DNA from: Phycomyces nitens | Lineage: Eukaryota; Mucoromycota; Mucoromycetes; Mucorales; Phycomycetaceae | Assembly (NCBI GenBank): GCA_022702545.1 | Contig: JAHRBC010000002.1 | Coordinates: 1,984,001 to 2,048,000, forward strand | Direction: 5' to 3' | DNA: 64,000 bases | Shown: in pieces, positions 27,332 to 39,823 of the stretch | Layout of the letters: each line of letters begins with the position of its first letter | Position numbering within the stretch: the first letter of the stretch is position 1 | Notes under the pieces: model-generated | Seen by the model: only the letters and a program-made list of their open reading frames with translations | The model's database searches: none | Told to the model about the DNA's origin: nothing | Program-made: the position numbers and the translations under genes

Positions 27332-28895
27332 CTAGACATCAATGACTCTGCTCAATTTCTGCACTCTGTTCAGTAGCAAATCTCCCTGCTTAACCACTGT
27401 CTGGTATTGTGCATTCTTTGCATCAGGACGGTTGGTCTCAATTACACCATTGACCTTGTCAATCACACAGTTCAAACGGCCAGCAGCAACAAACTTGTAC
27501 AGCTCACTAGACGAAAATACCACCTTTAGATCTTCATTCTTACTCGCAACCCAATATCCAAACTTACCGATCAATAAAGTCTTCTGATACACCAAATGCC
27601 TGGGCCATGCTTGCCAAGGTCAATGAACGATAACTTTCAAGGAGCTGAGCATAGGCTACGATGCGCATCTCACGTGTGTAGTAGCGCATATGGGCGTAGA
27701 GGTAACGAGATGTGCGTAGATGGGTCTCTTCCACATTTGCTAATCTCAAGTCAGAAACAAAAAGCCTATTAATTTTATCCTCCTACTCACCAAGAGCACG
27801 GAAAAAGTCCGAGTAGTTGCAGTTGTAAAGGCTGGTCATAAAGTCTTCGAGGTAAGGGATATCCGAAATAACCTCAAGAATCTCAGGTGCATCCAGAACC
27901 TACACCATTTTCCACCACGATCAATACCTCTTCTTCTTCTTCTTCTTTTTTTGCTACCAAAATATACCTTTTTCTTGATATCTACACGCTGCATGCTAAT
28001 AACACTGGTGAGGACAGCGTACTTTACAAAATCTTGGTAAGACATCATCTCAGTGCTAGTGAATGTGCTGAGGGTATCGATAAAAAGACTGGCGGCTCCC
28101 TTGAAGTCACGGATCGACATGAGGTAGACGCCTTCATAAGCCTTGAGACGATTGCGTCTATCCCAATCACCACCTTGCTCAATCAACTCCTTGAGCTTAT
28201 CCAACTTTGATCGCACGAGTGTATAGTCATCAAAGAAGAATCCGATACGAACAATGGCAAACACGATATCGATACGAGTGCCCAAGGTGATTGACTTGTT
28301 CAAGAGGTTGTTGTAGGCTGTGAGAGCACTTTCCTATCCACTCTCATCAATACTCCCTCCTTGTCCTTGCAATAAATTACTCCTTGTGGTTCAAAGATTA
28401 AAAATATACCTTGTCACCAATACTGGAATAGTAATCAGCCTTGCCCAACAATGCCTCGTTGATTTCGGTTTCTCCTTGATTCTGTTCTGCATCCACAACC
28501 TTTTCGTCAAACTTTTGAAGCTCTTCTTTGTTTGCAGCCTCCATGCGAGCATAGAGTGCTTGATCAAAAGGGATCTTGAGCTCTTCTACAATGACCTTGT
28601 AGAAAGGAGCCATGTCTAAAACAACCAAATCATCAGTCATGCGAATGGATCGATTGGTAGACTAGGCTAGACACACGCACTCTTTTGCTCAATTTCCTTG
28701 AGGAGTTCATTCTTTGCCTTTTGACGTTGCTCAACTGGTCCCTGGTTGATGATAAAGCGGTGATGCTGAAAATCACAATATAAAAGGGAGAAAAAAAGAG
28801 TATAAGCTACGGTGGTTTGTGTTGTAGAATGAGCTTACTGCGAGGTAGAGATCAGGGATCTTTTGGAGTGTGTTGTCTTGAGCGGGGATGGACAT
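27332..28895 (-). CDS. RPN7: 26S proteasome regulatory subunit RPN7 (PSMD6)
   Basis: Lid subunit of the 26S proteasome. Seven exons: 28895-28839, 28765-28681, 28615-28410, 28333-27968, 27899-27791, 27739-27568, 27506-27332. The spliced protein starts [20 protein letters not shown] and continues through [19 protein letters not shown]-like helices follow ([39 protein letters not shown]) and then the PCI domain ([58 protein letters not shown]). The C-terminus [17 protein letters not shown] matches the conserved family end almost exactly. Length (~390 residues) is normal. The frame stays open ~23 codons upstream of the chosen ATG to a possible acceptor at about 28960, but family alignment supports this start. 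Confidence 0.95.
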
Positions 28896-29294
28896 TAGAA
28901 AGGTACGGATGAGTTCCAAGAGGAGATATTCTGCATACGCGTTTGATGGATAGGGCTTGCTACGTAATAAGATAATGACGCGGCTTTGTTTTTAAGGGAC
29001 CGCCAAAGTCAAAACTGTAACTAGAAATACAAAAAATACATGTATGAATGCATAAACTTGATTAATCTGAATCAATCATTTTGCATCATTACAAAGATGG
29101 ACTCGAAAACATATCTTATTTGTCACAATAGATTATATATATATATCCTGGCTGAATTGCTTTGCTATTAAACCAATACAATATTGCAACTCGGCTGATC
29201 CTTTTAGAACCAAGACAGACATTGATTTATTTGACTTGTGGTTTACAAGATGTATTTGAACAAGACTACCATCCAAAAAAAAAACGTCAAATGG
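28896..29294. other. Intergenic between RPN7 and the J-less Hsp40
   Basis: Short AT-rich spacer with TA runs; it holds the RPN7 promoter and the 3' end of the next gene. No gene seen. Confidence 0.5.
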
Positions 29295-30357
29295 CTATTC
29301 AAGCCTAGTTTTATTCTCAAGTTTAGGCTCTACTGGATTGAAAAGGGTAATTTGTTCTATGCGCTTATTATTGAATATGGGTATTGGGGGACTTGGGGGA
29401 AGAAGGGCACTAATCTTTGCAATGATATCTGGCGTGGCCCAGTCGGGTTGAGGAAGATCAATAGTGAACTTGACAAACAGGTGTCCATAGTTGTGAGAAT
29501 TGTAAATAGGCATACCTTGGTTGGGTATGACCTTTACACAATTTGGCACGATTGCTTCTCGTGGGTCTACAGTTGCCAACAAGACACGATCGTCCAGATG
29601 GGGGATAGCAATCTGCCCGCCAGAGAGAGCGGTTGTCAGATCAATGTGGGCATCATATATCAGGTTGTCGCCCAGGCGTTTGAACCGAGGATGTGATACT
29701 TGTTGGACTATAACGATGATTTCTTTGGACAACCCACCATTTTCCACAGTGTCAATAGGAATACTTAATTTCTGCCCATTTCGTGCACCCTTTTCGACCA
29801 TTGGGTTGAAAAACAATTGTTTACTAATGGTCTTTCTACCCACACAGGTAGTACAGCCGTTACGCCCCCCATGATAACTACCCATGCCATGACAATCATT
29901 GCATGAAAGATCAATTGATTGTGGTTTAGAGCCTGCCTTGTAATTAAAGGATCGTACACCACATCCATTACAGCTCTGACAAGCCTTTAGCACCCTATCA
30001 TTGTCGCCTGTGCCGTTACATTTAGGACAGACAACGTGTTTTTGTAAGGATATTTTGGTGATTTTTCCTGTGTAGAGTTCTTCCAGAGTTAATTTGATTG
30101 GGCAAGTTAGGCTCTTGCTGCGAGTTCTAGAGACGCGACTGATCCGACTCAAGGCAGATGTTTTACTTGTGGTGCCAAATATCAAATCAGAAAACAGCTG
30201 GGGGAACATGTAATTGTCTTTTTGTCTTTTGTTTAACATTGTTTTCAGGGGTATCTTTGAATTCAAGAGATCTCTAATGAATAATGAGGTAATAATTCTG
30301 TATAGATCAGCATTTAACTTGTACCTTGTTGGTATTGGTATCTTGATGGATTGACAT
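29295..30357 (-). CDS. YDJ1-like Hsp40 paralog lacking the J domain
   Basis: A type I Hsp40 body without its J domain. Main exon to 29295; a first exon at 30357 (MSIHQDTNTNK) joins in frame to IPLKTMLNKRQ through a GT-AG intron, giving ~330 residues. Aligned with the adjacent YDJ1 gene it keeps the short FPQLFSDLIFG segment, the first client-binding domain (KLTLEELYTGKITKISLQKH), the zinc-finger region with four motifs (CPKCNGTG, CQSCNGCG, CNDCHGMG, CTTCVGRK, the last two G positions altered), and domain II/dimerisation ([37 protein letters not shown]). It lacks HPD and the CaaX box. Without a J domain it cannot stimulate Hsp70 ATPase itself. Could be a heterodimer partner or a decaying duplicate; the frame is intact over >300 codons. 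Confidence 0.8.
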
Positions 30358-30837
30358 TATACTGAAAGATGTACAAAGACGTCCACGCATCCCCACTTTA
30401 TTTTATTTTTATTGACAGCTGGATCACTAAATGACGCAGTCCTCGAGGGGACTGCTCCTGCATCTAGACACATGTGAAAAGGCAACAGACTGTTGCAATA
30501 AAATGTATATTGGATTGTATGGATATTTATTGACGATATATATATATGTGAGAGTATATACTATATATAAAAAAAAGGGGGGAACAATCTGTAGTATCTG
30601 GATCAAATAGAATCAAGCAATTAAACAGAATACATATAGAAACAATAAAACGATAGGCGTCGATTGGATGATACCTCTTCAAGGAATCCAATATTATCTT
30701 GTTTGTAAATGAATCCTATTGTTATCTTGCTGGTATATATATATATATATATAAGTTTCTTTTTTCTTTTTTTGGTCTGCTTCTTATTCGGCATGTTTAT
30801 TCTTTTATTTTCTTTTTTAAGTTGTGGATCTCTTTCT
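30358..30837. other. Intergenic between the two Hsp40 genes
   Basis: Spacer of ~480 bases with TA repeats near 30536-30570 and 30735-30752. It contains the promoter of the J-less paralog. No J-domain-encoding exon could be found here. Confidence 0.55.
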
Positions 30838-32223
30838 TTACTGCTGGGCGCACTGGACACCAGGACCGGATCTTGGGTCTTCGTCTTCGTCTTCGTAGCC
30901 TCTCTGTGTGTTCTGGGTCTGGTAAGCATCTGCATCAGCAAGGACGACCTCATCTACGTGCTTATCGCCAAAGTTGGGCATCTGAGGACGGGCAGGAAGA
31001 ATGGTGTCGAGTTTGGCAATGACTTCGGGTGCAGCCCAGTTGGTCTGGGGGAACTCAACCGAGAACTTGACAAACATATGTCCGTGGTGATGGTGGCGAT
31101 AGGCAGGCATACCTTCGTTGGGAATAACCTTGACACAGTCGGGCTTGATGGCCTCTCCTGGCAATACGTTCACCAAGAGAACACGGTCATCGAGATGGGG
31201 AATGGCAAACTGACCACCAGCAAGGGCAGTCAAGAGATCGATACGAGCCTCGTAGACCAAATCGTCGCCCTGACGCTTGAAGCGAGCGTGGGGCTTCTCG
31301 TCAATAGCAATCAAGATATCACCAGGAATGACGTTGGGGGCCTGGTCGCCCTCGCCCTGGAAGGTAATCTTTTGTCCATCGCGCATACCCTTGTCAATGT
31401 GGACTTCGAGGATTTTGCGTTCGCTAATGATCTTCTTGCCAACACAGTTCTTGCAACGGTCGCGCTCGTTAACAATTTCGCCCTCGCCACGACAATCGCC
31501 ACAAGGCTGCTGCATCTGCTGGATCATTGGGCCCATCTGGCGCATGACGATGCGAACACCATTACCATTACAGCTGCGGCAGGTCTGCACAGCACCCTCC
31601 TTGCCACCCTTGCCGTCACACTTGGGGCAAAGAATGTGTTTCTGGAGAGCAAGCTTGGAAGACTTTCCAGCATAGAGGTCCTCAAGGCTGACCTTGAGCT
31701 GGTGGACCATATCCTTTCCGCGACGGGGGCCTGAGGGACGGCCACCACGACCGCCATGGCCTCCTCCTCCACCAAACATACCGCCACCACCAAACAGCTG
31801 GGAGAAGAGGTCTTCGGCATCCATGCCACCCATACCTGCACCTTGGCCATTGAGACCCTCTTCACCATACTGGTCGTACATCTGGCGCTTTTCGCTGTCT
31901 GAGAGAATCTCATATGCGTGGGAGATCTCCTTGAACTTGTCACCAGCGCTGGGGTTCTATTGGAAACAAAATGGCAAGTTTAGTCATCAGTTTGCAGAGT
32001 GCGTAATACGCCCTTTTTTTCTTTTTCTTTAGTTAAAATAATATAAAAATTATTATAATAAGGTGTGTATATATATATATATAATAATATTAATAATAAT
32101 AATATGTTTTACCTTGTCAGGATGGTACTTCAAAGCAAGCTTACGGTAAGCCTTCTTGAGTTCACCTTCGGTGACGTCGGGAGAGACGCCAAGGACATCA
32201 TAGAATTTGGTTTCACGGACCAT
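30838..32223 (-). CDS. YDJ1: Farnesylated type I Hsp40 co-chaperone YDJ1
   Basis: Two exons (32223-32113 and 31956-30838). The first encodes the start of the J domain ([33 protein letters not shown]) with the HPD motif that activates Hsp70. The intron lies just after HPDK. Then comes a G/F-rich linker ([17 protein letters not shown]), client-binding domain I, the four-CxxCxGxG zinc region ([32 protein letters not shown]), domain II and a C-terminal dimerisation region. The protein ends in CAQQ, a CaaX box, so it should be farnesylated and partly membrane-attached like yeast Ydj1. Acts in the cytosol in folding, import and degradation of clients. The shorter homologue immediately downstream on the same strand is a tandem duplicate. 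Confidence 0.95.
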
Positions 32224-32385
32224 GATGATGAGATGAGGGAGGGGGGGATAAAAAGGTGATGAATATAAAAAATAAAATTTAAAAAAAAGGGGGGGACTAT
32301 AAATGGACTTGTTCCGCTCCTACTATTATTGTTTTTTTCCAGGCACGGACAAATCAAAACACAAAAAATTTCGTCGTTCTTTCCC

Positions 32386-32393
32386 GAACCTTC
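32386..32393. promoter_or_regulatory. Candidate heat-shock element upstream of YDJ1
   Basis: GAACCTTC is a perfect nGAAnnTTCn core, ~165 bases upstream of the YDJ1 start, with another TTC unit at 32377-32379 and a TTCTAGA 45 bases further out. Heat-shock control of YDJ1 is usual in fungi, so the site is plausible; the third unit is not at ideal spacing. Confidence 0.35.
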
Positions 32394-32695
32394 TAAGCCA
32401 TGCTATGTTTTACTGGGTGTTTTTATGTCATTCTAGATGTATTAGGAAAGCGACAAGTGATCTGAAACTGAATAGTCTGAAATCTGCGCCAGAAAACACA
32501 CATATTTTCAATCTCGCTCGCCAATCATAATCCAGAGACGGAAACGATGAGATTTCAGAATGATATGTGTCTAAAAGTTGTGACAGAAAACCAAAAAAGG
32601 AAAACAGAAAAAAGAAGAAAGAAAAAGAAAAAGTGGATTTGATATCATTTCTTTTTCTTTTTTTTTAATATGTATATGTATATCTTGAGGTGCCT

Positions 32696-34041
32696 TTATT
32701 CTTGGGGCTGGAATGGCTCGACCAGCATCTTGCTAAACTCCTTGATGTCTTCTGTTCCACGCACCTCCTTTGTCAGCAATGGCATCCGGATGATGTGAAA
32801 GTCCTCATAGAGATCATAGATCTGGTCGAGGTATTTCTGCTGCATCTTGAAGCGCACATTGCAGTGCTCGCAGTTGGAGCCCTTTTTAGGGAACAGAAGC
32901 TGGTTGACGACGATGTTGTGGGTGTCAATGTGGTACGATGTCAGTTCCTGAATCATTCGCTCTGTCTCATATAGCGACAAGAACTCTGAAATGCACACAC
33001 ACACAAAGGTGGTCTTGTTCTATACTCCCATGTCAGCCATATATATATGTGTGTATATTTAAAATAGAGGTGTGGTTTGTTGCTTACGGGATCCTTGAAC
33101 TGGTTGTTGACCTCGGTAATGACAGAGCGCATTTCCTCTAGCTTGGAGAACATGTCCTCTTGATTTGCATTCAAGCCCATCATGCCAGACACCTTTTTCA
33201 AACCAATGAGTTTCTGAAAAGTTGTCTATTGCTTGTTTTTACCTGCTGGAACATTGGTCCAAACCGGCCACTGAGGTTACTAATCTTTGCAAGAGCCTTT
33301 TCGAGCACAGTTGGGAAGGACAGGAAACGAAGTGTGTGGCCAGTTGGGGCAGTGTCAAATACAACGACAGAGTAAGACATGGTCTTTACTTGCCTGTCAG
33401 CAACCATGGTTAGCGAGACTCCAAGAAATGAAAAACAATGTGTGTGTTTGCATGCTTACTTCATGACCTCTGCAAAACCCATTGCCTCATCCACACCGGG
33501 AATAGCATACGCCAGATCCTGAACCATTCCACCCATAGCATTACCCTGATCAGCTGTTTTACACAGAGAACATCAATTAATTTCCTGACATTGCCAACTA
33601 CCAAACCACCACTTGCATTGTTCAATCATCTCCTGGATGCTAGACGTAGGGTCGATTTCCTAAAAAAAAAAGATCGCCAGGTATGCCATTAAGCACACAG
33701 TCTGTGTTTTATTCTACTTACCATGGCATAGAGGTTATCAAATCCATTCACCAGGGTGGCTTCCTTTGAGAACTTTTGTCCAAATGCATCTGACAGGTTG
33801 TGAGCAGGATCTGTGGAGATCAACAAGACAGACTCGCGTACTTTTGCGAGCTGGACTGCCAAGGAACACGATGTAGTAGTCTTACCTGCACATTCCACTG
33901 AGTTATAATCATGTTGATTGCCATAAACTTACCAACACCGCCCTTGCCGCCTACAAAAATCCAGTTGAGCGATTCCTGGTCAAGAACGTTCTTGAGAGTA
34001 GGCTCAAGGGGCTGGAAATCGTCATCCGAAATATCAGACAT
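32696..34041 (-). CDS. GET3: GET3/ArsA-type ATPase for tail-anchored protein insertion
   Basis: Cytosolic dimeric ATPase that receives tail-anchored proteins and delivers them to the ER via Get1/2. The protein starts [20 protein letters not shown] at 34041. The P-loop [19 protein letters not shown] is formed across an intron placed inside it (after GGVG). Other motifs: [16 protein letters not shown] (switch I), [19 protein letters not shown] (switch II), the zinc/dimer Cxx[28 protein letters not shown] and [12 protein letters not shown] near the end. Length is about 330 residues, as in yeast. Seven or so short introns. A GAA repeat (34045-34061) sits directly in the 5' UTR. The gene is head-to-tail with YDJ1 on the same strand; both serve post-translational targeting, but adjacency is probably coincidental. 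Confidence 0.95.
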
Positions 34042-35116
34042 GATGAAGAAGAAGAAGAAGGGATTGTCTCAAATTATGTCGGAGGTTGAATGCATCGTTT
34101 TTTTTTTTAAAGAGGTCATGACGTGGTCAAGCACAGTCCATTTGGGAAAAATAAATGTATTTGTAGCCTCGGCAATAATTTGGTGGGTGGGACTATACTT
34201 CTCTGTTTTTATTTCTCTTGCTTAAAGAGAGAGTGTGTGTGTGTGTAAAATGCACTGGAACCATACAAGAGTAAGCTGTATTTTGCACTTTGGAAGCATG
34301 TAAGAAAAAAAAAAGAAAAAAAGGACTTTTTTGATGGGCTAGATGAGTAAGCTTAAAACGCATGTCCGACCCGGGTATTAGTTCCGGATGTTTTCACAGT
34401 CCGGAGTAGGCAGTTCCGTCATCACTTTTAATTAGCCGATGCTATTTGCTGTTCAAATGGGCATGTCTGTTGTTATTCTGACAGCAAAACAATGCCAAAT
34501 ATTTGGCATTGCAAGCGAGGGTTGAAAATAGACCAATTGAATTCGCCTTGAATGCAATAGAGTATATTTTGCGGCCTGGATTGGAGGATGAAATATTACA
34601 CGAATAAGATACTCACCTTTTCCAAGCATTTGATGTCGATCACTTTCCTTTCTTGGCATTGTAAAGATTAAAAAATAATAATAATAATCTTGATAAAAGA
34701 AGCCATGTGTTTGAAAGAGCCTAAAGAAACGGCTGGCAACCAATCAATTGGCCTGAAAGACAATTGCATGGCTATAAATTATACATCGGGAAATTTTGGG
34801 CGTTGTAGGGCTGGCATGAATATAATGACAATAATAAATGTCAAATTAGAGAATGTGATTTATTAGAGGATCTTGTTGGCAATCATTTTGATCTGGACAT
34901 TCCAAAATATACTATTTGACTAGGATATATATATGTATATAAAGGTCGTGTAGACAGGAATTGGTTGCAGTTGCAGTTGCAGTTGTATTGCTATTGATCT
35001 TGTTTGCAGACATGACAAATGCAAAGAGGAATTTAGAGGCAGTAATACCAGCAGTCACAGTGGTGATTTTAGGCGAGGAAAACTTGGTAAAATAGACAGT
35101 CCCATCTACTGCTCAC

Positions 35117-35149
<33 letters not shown>

Positions 35150-36092
35150 CACAAAACAAAAACTAAAAAGATGCCTATAGCCCATTGAGTATGGCTGCCT
35201 GTTTTCCGTATTTTTAAAGCAGAAATCTCTAGAGACTCATGTTTATGTTGATTTATGAATTATAAAAAATTATAAAAAAAAACAAGGTAAACAAAACTTT
35301 TTTTTTCAAGAAAAAAAAACTCTCTCAGCCCTAAGAAACTTGGCCAATAAAATAGAGTGCTATGCAGTAACAATAGCCAGGCAGAGTTGTGTAAATGAAG
35401 CTATTGGTTTAATATAAATGAATTGTCTCCCAAGAGCCAATTGGTTATTAGGAATAAGGATCAAAGGGAAATAATTGGATAAAAAGGCATTTAAACGCAA
35501 GAGTTTGTATTTATCGTTGGCTTTTTTTCATTGTATTGTGGCATTCTGTAATCATAATGTTTAAATTGCAGGAATAAATAATAATAATAATAAAAAATAA
35601 AAAAAAATAGAGTGCAAGGCATTGGCAATGTTTCATCATGAGTGTAAAGTTGTAAATCTCACTACCAAAATACCATAATTTTTTTTTTGGATTTCCTCTT
35701 CTTCTTCTTTCTCTTCTTTTCAAGAAATGCACTATTAATATTTTACCTTAATAATAATATCAAGAATCACCGTGATTAAATATACTTGCAAAAAAAACAA
35801 CAAAACAACACCAACAACACCAACAACACCACCACCGCCAACCAGAATATATTTAAATATATTTATATATTTATATATTTAATTATATATCTATATCTAT
35901 CTATATATCTATATCTATAAATATATACATATATCTATATTGTATATCTAAATATTCAACGCATAACATATACATCTTTTTTCCAAGCCTTTAAATATAT
36001 ATATATATTTATATATATTTATATATATTTATTCTTATTTATTTATATTATACACATATCACATACACATCTATCTACATATTTGGATACCA
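34042..36092. other. Intergenic, about 2 kb, low complexity
   Basis: No gene recognised. Contains a GTTGCA hexamer repeat at 34964-34986, an uninterrupted A run at about 35118-35147, an ATAATA run near 35575-35590, a CAACAACAC repeat around 35800-35830, and long TA/ATAT tracts (35850-36030) just before the KH-protein start. Confidence 0.6.
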
Positions 36093-37260
36093 ATGGCCCA
36101 GACAGCAGCATTTTCGTTTTGCTATGCCCCGCCCGCGTCTGGGCAGTATAGCAACCACGATTCCTCCCCCAGTAATGACGACTCAGTCCTAGCTAACCTG
36201 CGCGATACCTGCAATAACGTCATGACTCGCCACTGCTGTCAAATTGCTCTGGCCTCAACTACACCCGATGCTACGCTGTCCTCGAGCAAGCCACATTTGA
36301 CGCCTTTGGTAGATACGCCCACCGACTACACTATTTCCCTTGCTGGGAAACTACACACCGTCATGGCCGCCCGTGCCGATTTACTTCAACATTCACCCTT
36401 CAAGGCAAGCATCACTTGTTCTTTATGTTTAATGTACCATATCGCTATATAAACTCATATATATATACACTTTAAATTGTCACCATTATTTTTTATTTAT
36501 ATAAATATTTCTATCACCCCTTATTCAGATCAATCTCGACCTCAAGATCCCCGTTCACGATTGTCCTCCCATCCCTCTCTTGCGCCAGCCATGCGATGAG
36601 ATCGAACAACAGACCCAGACTACCGTCACAATCTCCAATCCCCCACCAAAGCACTCTTCATTTGCCTCGGAAAACACAATTACAATCAGGATCAATGGTC
36701 TTCCTCCCCAGGCAGAGATTGCCCGTGTACGCGTCCTCACCATCCTCGATTCCTTGGTAAATTATACACTACCACCAGCCCACGCTAACACACTCTCTCT
36801 ATTTTTTTTTGTTTTGTTTCAGTCTGACTTGAGTGTCGACACTGTCCAGATCCCGTTGCGATTACAGCCCCTCATCTGTGGTCGAAAGCGCATAGCCCTG
36901 CAGCCTATCATTGAAGAAACCCTGACCAACATCTATTTCCCTTCGCCTTTTGTGGATCCTCTCAATAACACGTCAAACTCTTCAGAATTCTCTCCACCAA
37001 TCTATATTACCGGAGACCCTGGTAATCTGTCTCGAGTCAAGGATATGCTTACCAAACTTGCTGCCCAAAAGGTAAAAGAAAAGAAGCAAAGAAGCCTCAT
37101 GAAAATTAGAGAATATAAATATATTTTTTTTTAAATAGGCCAAGTCGATGTACCACAAGGATACAATCATGCACGCCCGTAAACTAGACTGGATGCTTCT
37201 CCACCGCAGAGACGAGCTACGGACAATCATGCATGACAATGGTAAGCAGTTGTTGGCTTG

Positions 37261-37293
<33 letters not shown>

Positions 37294-39823
37294 TTGAAAC
37301 ACGGTTCTAAATTTCAAAAATCAAACCACAAAGGCTCCTTTATTGCCCTGCCTGCCCTAGGATCCGGCACTGGTCTTGTTACTGTTTATGCAGAGAACCG
37401 AGTTAATGCAGAACGCACCCTGAGATCCCTTAATTTCCTTGTAAGTCCAATCATAATTACATACATCTTTTATTGACACCTTCTTTTTTTTATATAAATA
37501 TATATATATATATATATATAACAAAGGCCTGCTCAATTTACGAGGCCTGCTTTTACTTTAACAATCGCGATGGAGCAATCTATGGCACAGACGGCTCAAA
37601 TACCTTTTTCAATTCAATCACCAATCTGGCCAATCTTGTCACCCAGCTCTCCCAGATATCCGGTGCAGAGGTTGCCTACAAAACAGACCCTGGCTGTATC
37701 CAGGTCCATGGCACCGAACGCGCTGTCCGCAATGTCTACCAGAGACTCCATGAGATGACTTTTCTAAAGATGTTCCACCAAGACACCACTTTTAGTGTCG
37801 AGCTCTCCAATGAACAACGCGAATTTATCAGCGGCAAAAAGAGCGGCAAGATCAACAAGATCATGAAGACATCTGGAGCAAAGATCAAGTTTATGCCATT
37901 TAGCGAATACAATTTCATTATCGAGGTCGAGAGCACCAGCTTCACAAAGGCCCTCGATGGTCTGACCCTTTTGCAGGAAGAATTACCTGCAGAGATATCG
38001 TTCTATGTTCCAGAGACATACCACAAGCGTATAATTGGAGTTGGCGGCAAGAACATTCAGCGTATCATGAAAAAGTATGGTGTCTATGTAAAGTTCTCGA
38101 ATGCAGAAGAGTTTGCTGCCCTTGGAGGCTATTATGGAAACGATGACAATGTGGTTGCTCGCACTCCCATGAAAAACCAGCTAAATCTAGACAATCTTCG
38201 CCATGCTGTAATGGAGCTAATCAGTGCCAAGGACAAGGACTTTGTTGTTCAGACGGTGGGGATCCCCTTTCGTTCCCACAGGGCCATTATCCGTGACAAT
38301 GAGCAGTATCTAAAGGACATTTCTCAAAAGGCCAACACGCGCATTCTTTGGCCAGACCATGAACTGGCCAGCGACTCGGTCACTTTGATTGGGCCAGAGG
38401 CACAGGTTGGAAATGCTGCCCAGATGTTGAGGGCGTGTGTCCCGGAAGACTATTGTCTCTATGTGTCGTACTCACCTGGCTTGTCTGCCATTCTGGCCTC
38501 GGAGCACTATCGAGAAGCGGTTGTTGATCGCCTCGAACATGAGATGAATGTCCAGGTCACCCTGGGTACCGATGACCAGGACGGCGATCAGGTCATTGTG
38601 CTCAAGATGAACAAGGCCAATCTGGACTGCCTGCCTGCCGCACTTGACATTCTTGTTGGCTATCTAAAGTCGCAGAATATCAGAGTGTATGAGGACCCAC
38701 CCAAACAGGGCTTCCACACCAAACGATCTAGTAGCACCAGCTCTGTTGCAGACTCTTTTGGGATTCCTTTTGGAAACAAGGTCCTCCCTTCTGTCACATG
38801 CTCAGGTAAATAGTGTAATGCAGTACAATAGTGAAAAGGGGACTGTAGCTAGTCAACAAGGAGAGTTGAGATATATGTCTGGACTGGACTGGGGCCCTTT
38901 ATATTGACATGTTTTTTTTTCATAGCCGAGTTACCAGGAATACAATACAAACATCAGCATTCAAAATCGACACAGCCACAAAAGACTCAGCCTTTGCAAC
39001 ACCAACACCAACAGCCGCAATCGCATATTCATCAAAAGTCTCAGCAGCAACCAAAACCACATTCACCTACCTCTTCTTTGAGTGGATTTTCAAGTTATTC
39101 TCTGTTTGATTATCCGGGTAGTACTAGTGGTAGCAATGTGCTAGACGCTTCCTGGAGACACTTTAGAGACATCAACTCTCCAAGAACTGCCGAGAACATT
39201 CGTGCTATTTTTGACACACCTATAGAACAGACGACTGAACAAGAGATTGCACTTGCCAAACATCGACGCAACTTGCCCATGGCAGGCACTGGGGGTCTTG
39301 GTTACCGTGTGAACGGTGGTGTTTCGAGTGGAGGGGGATCTTCTGGACTGACAGGCAATGCGGATATCTGGACTAACCCTCCTCAGGTGTCACTTATGAA
39401 CCCTGGATATGGACATGGTTCAGTTTCAACAGGAACAACAAATAGTTCGATGAATCTTGGTCTAGATGGCCACAAGCAAATGGTAAATATTACATATATA
39501 TACATGCATACATATATTGATTGCTTTCTAACCATATATTCTATAAATCCATATAGTTATATGCTGATCAGCCAGCCGGAATCTACCAAGGCTATCCGTC
39601 AATGAACAATAGTAATCATAATGGTCTTCCAAAATTCAATCCTCACCACACCCACCCTGCTGCTGTTGATTTCCAATATTATATCTGTCCTACTTCGTCA
39701 ACCTCGACTGGTAGCAACAGTTCGCTTCATTCTAGCCAGTCGATACCAGAGCCATTGACAGAACATGAGATGCGACACTTTAAGCACCTTGCGCGTAGAC
39801 CACACGAACACTCATTGACTTGA
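36093..39823 (+). CDS. Multi-KH-domain RNA-binding protein (Bicaudal-C-like)
   Basis: About eight exons; ~1000 residues. After a low-complexity N-terminus, several KH-type modules follow. The clearest has the invariant GxxG loop: ETYHKRIIGVGGKNIQRIMK (GGKN) then KKYGVYVKFSN; others are FISGKKSGKINKIMKTSGAK and IPFRSHRAIIRDNEQYLKDI, degenerate in the loop. The C-terminal ~300 residues are Q/H-rich (QHQHQQPQSHIHQKSQQQPK) then Ser/Gly-rich and disordered. The order resembles fungal multi-KH proteins related to Bicaudal-C/vigilin, which bind mRNA to control its translation or decay. Intron 1 begins GCAAGC after TTCAAG, a GC-AG intron, the only donor that keeps frame with the next exon (INLDLKIPVHD). 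Other introns are GT-AG; one holds an ATT repeat (37258-37290). Confidence 0.78.

Noticed and set aside
30709..31734. 341-codon plus-strand open frame
   Set aside because: Exactly antisense to the YDJ1 coding exon; a mirror frame of a G/C-rich conserved gene, no motif of its own.
35118..35147. Long poly-A run as a possible retroposon tail
   Set aside because: No processed-gene sequence upstream on either strand; treated as a simple homopolymer.
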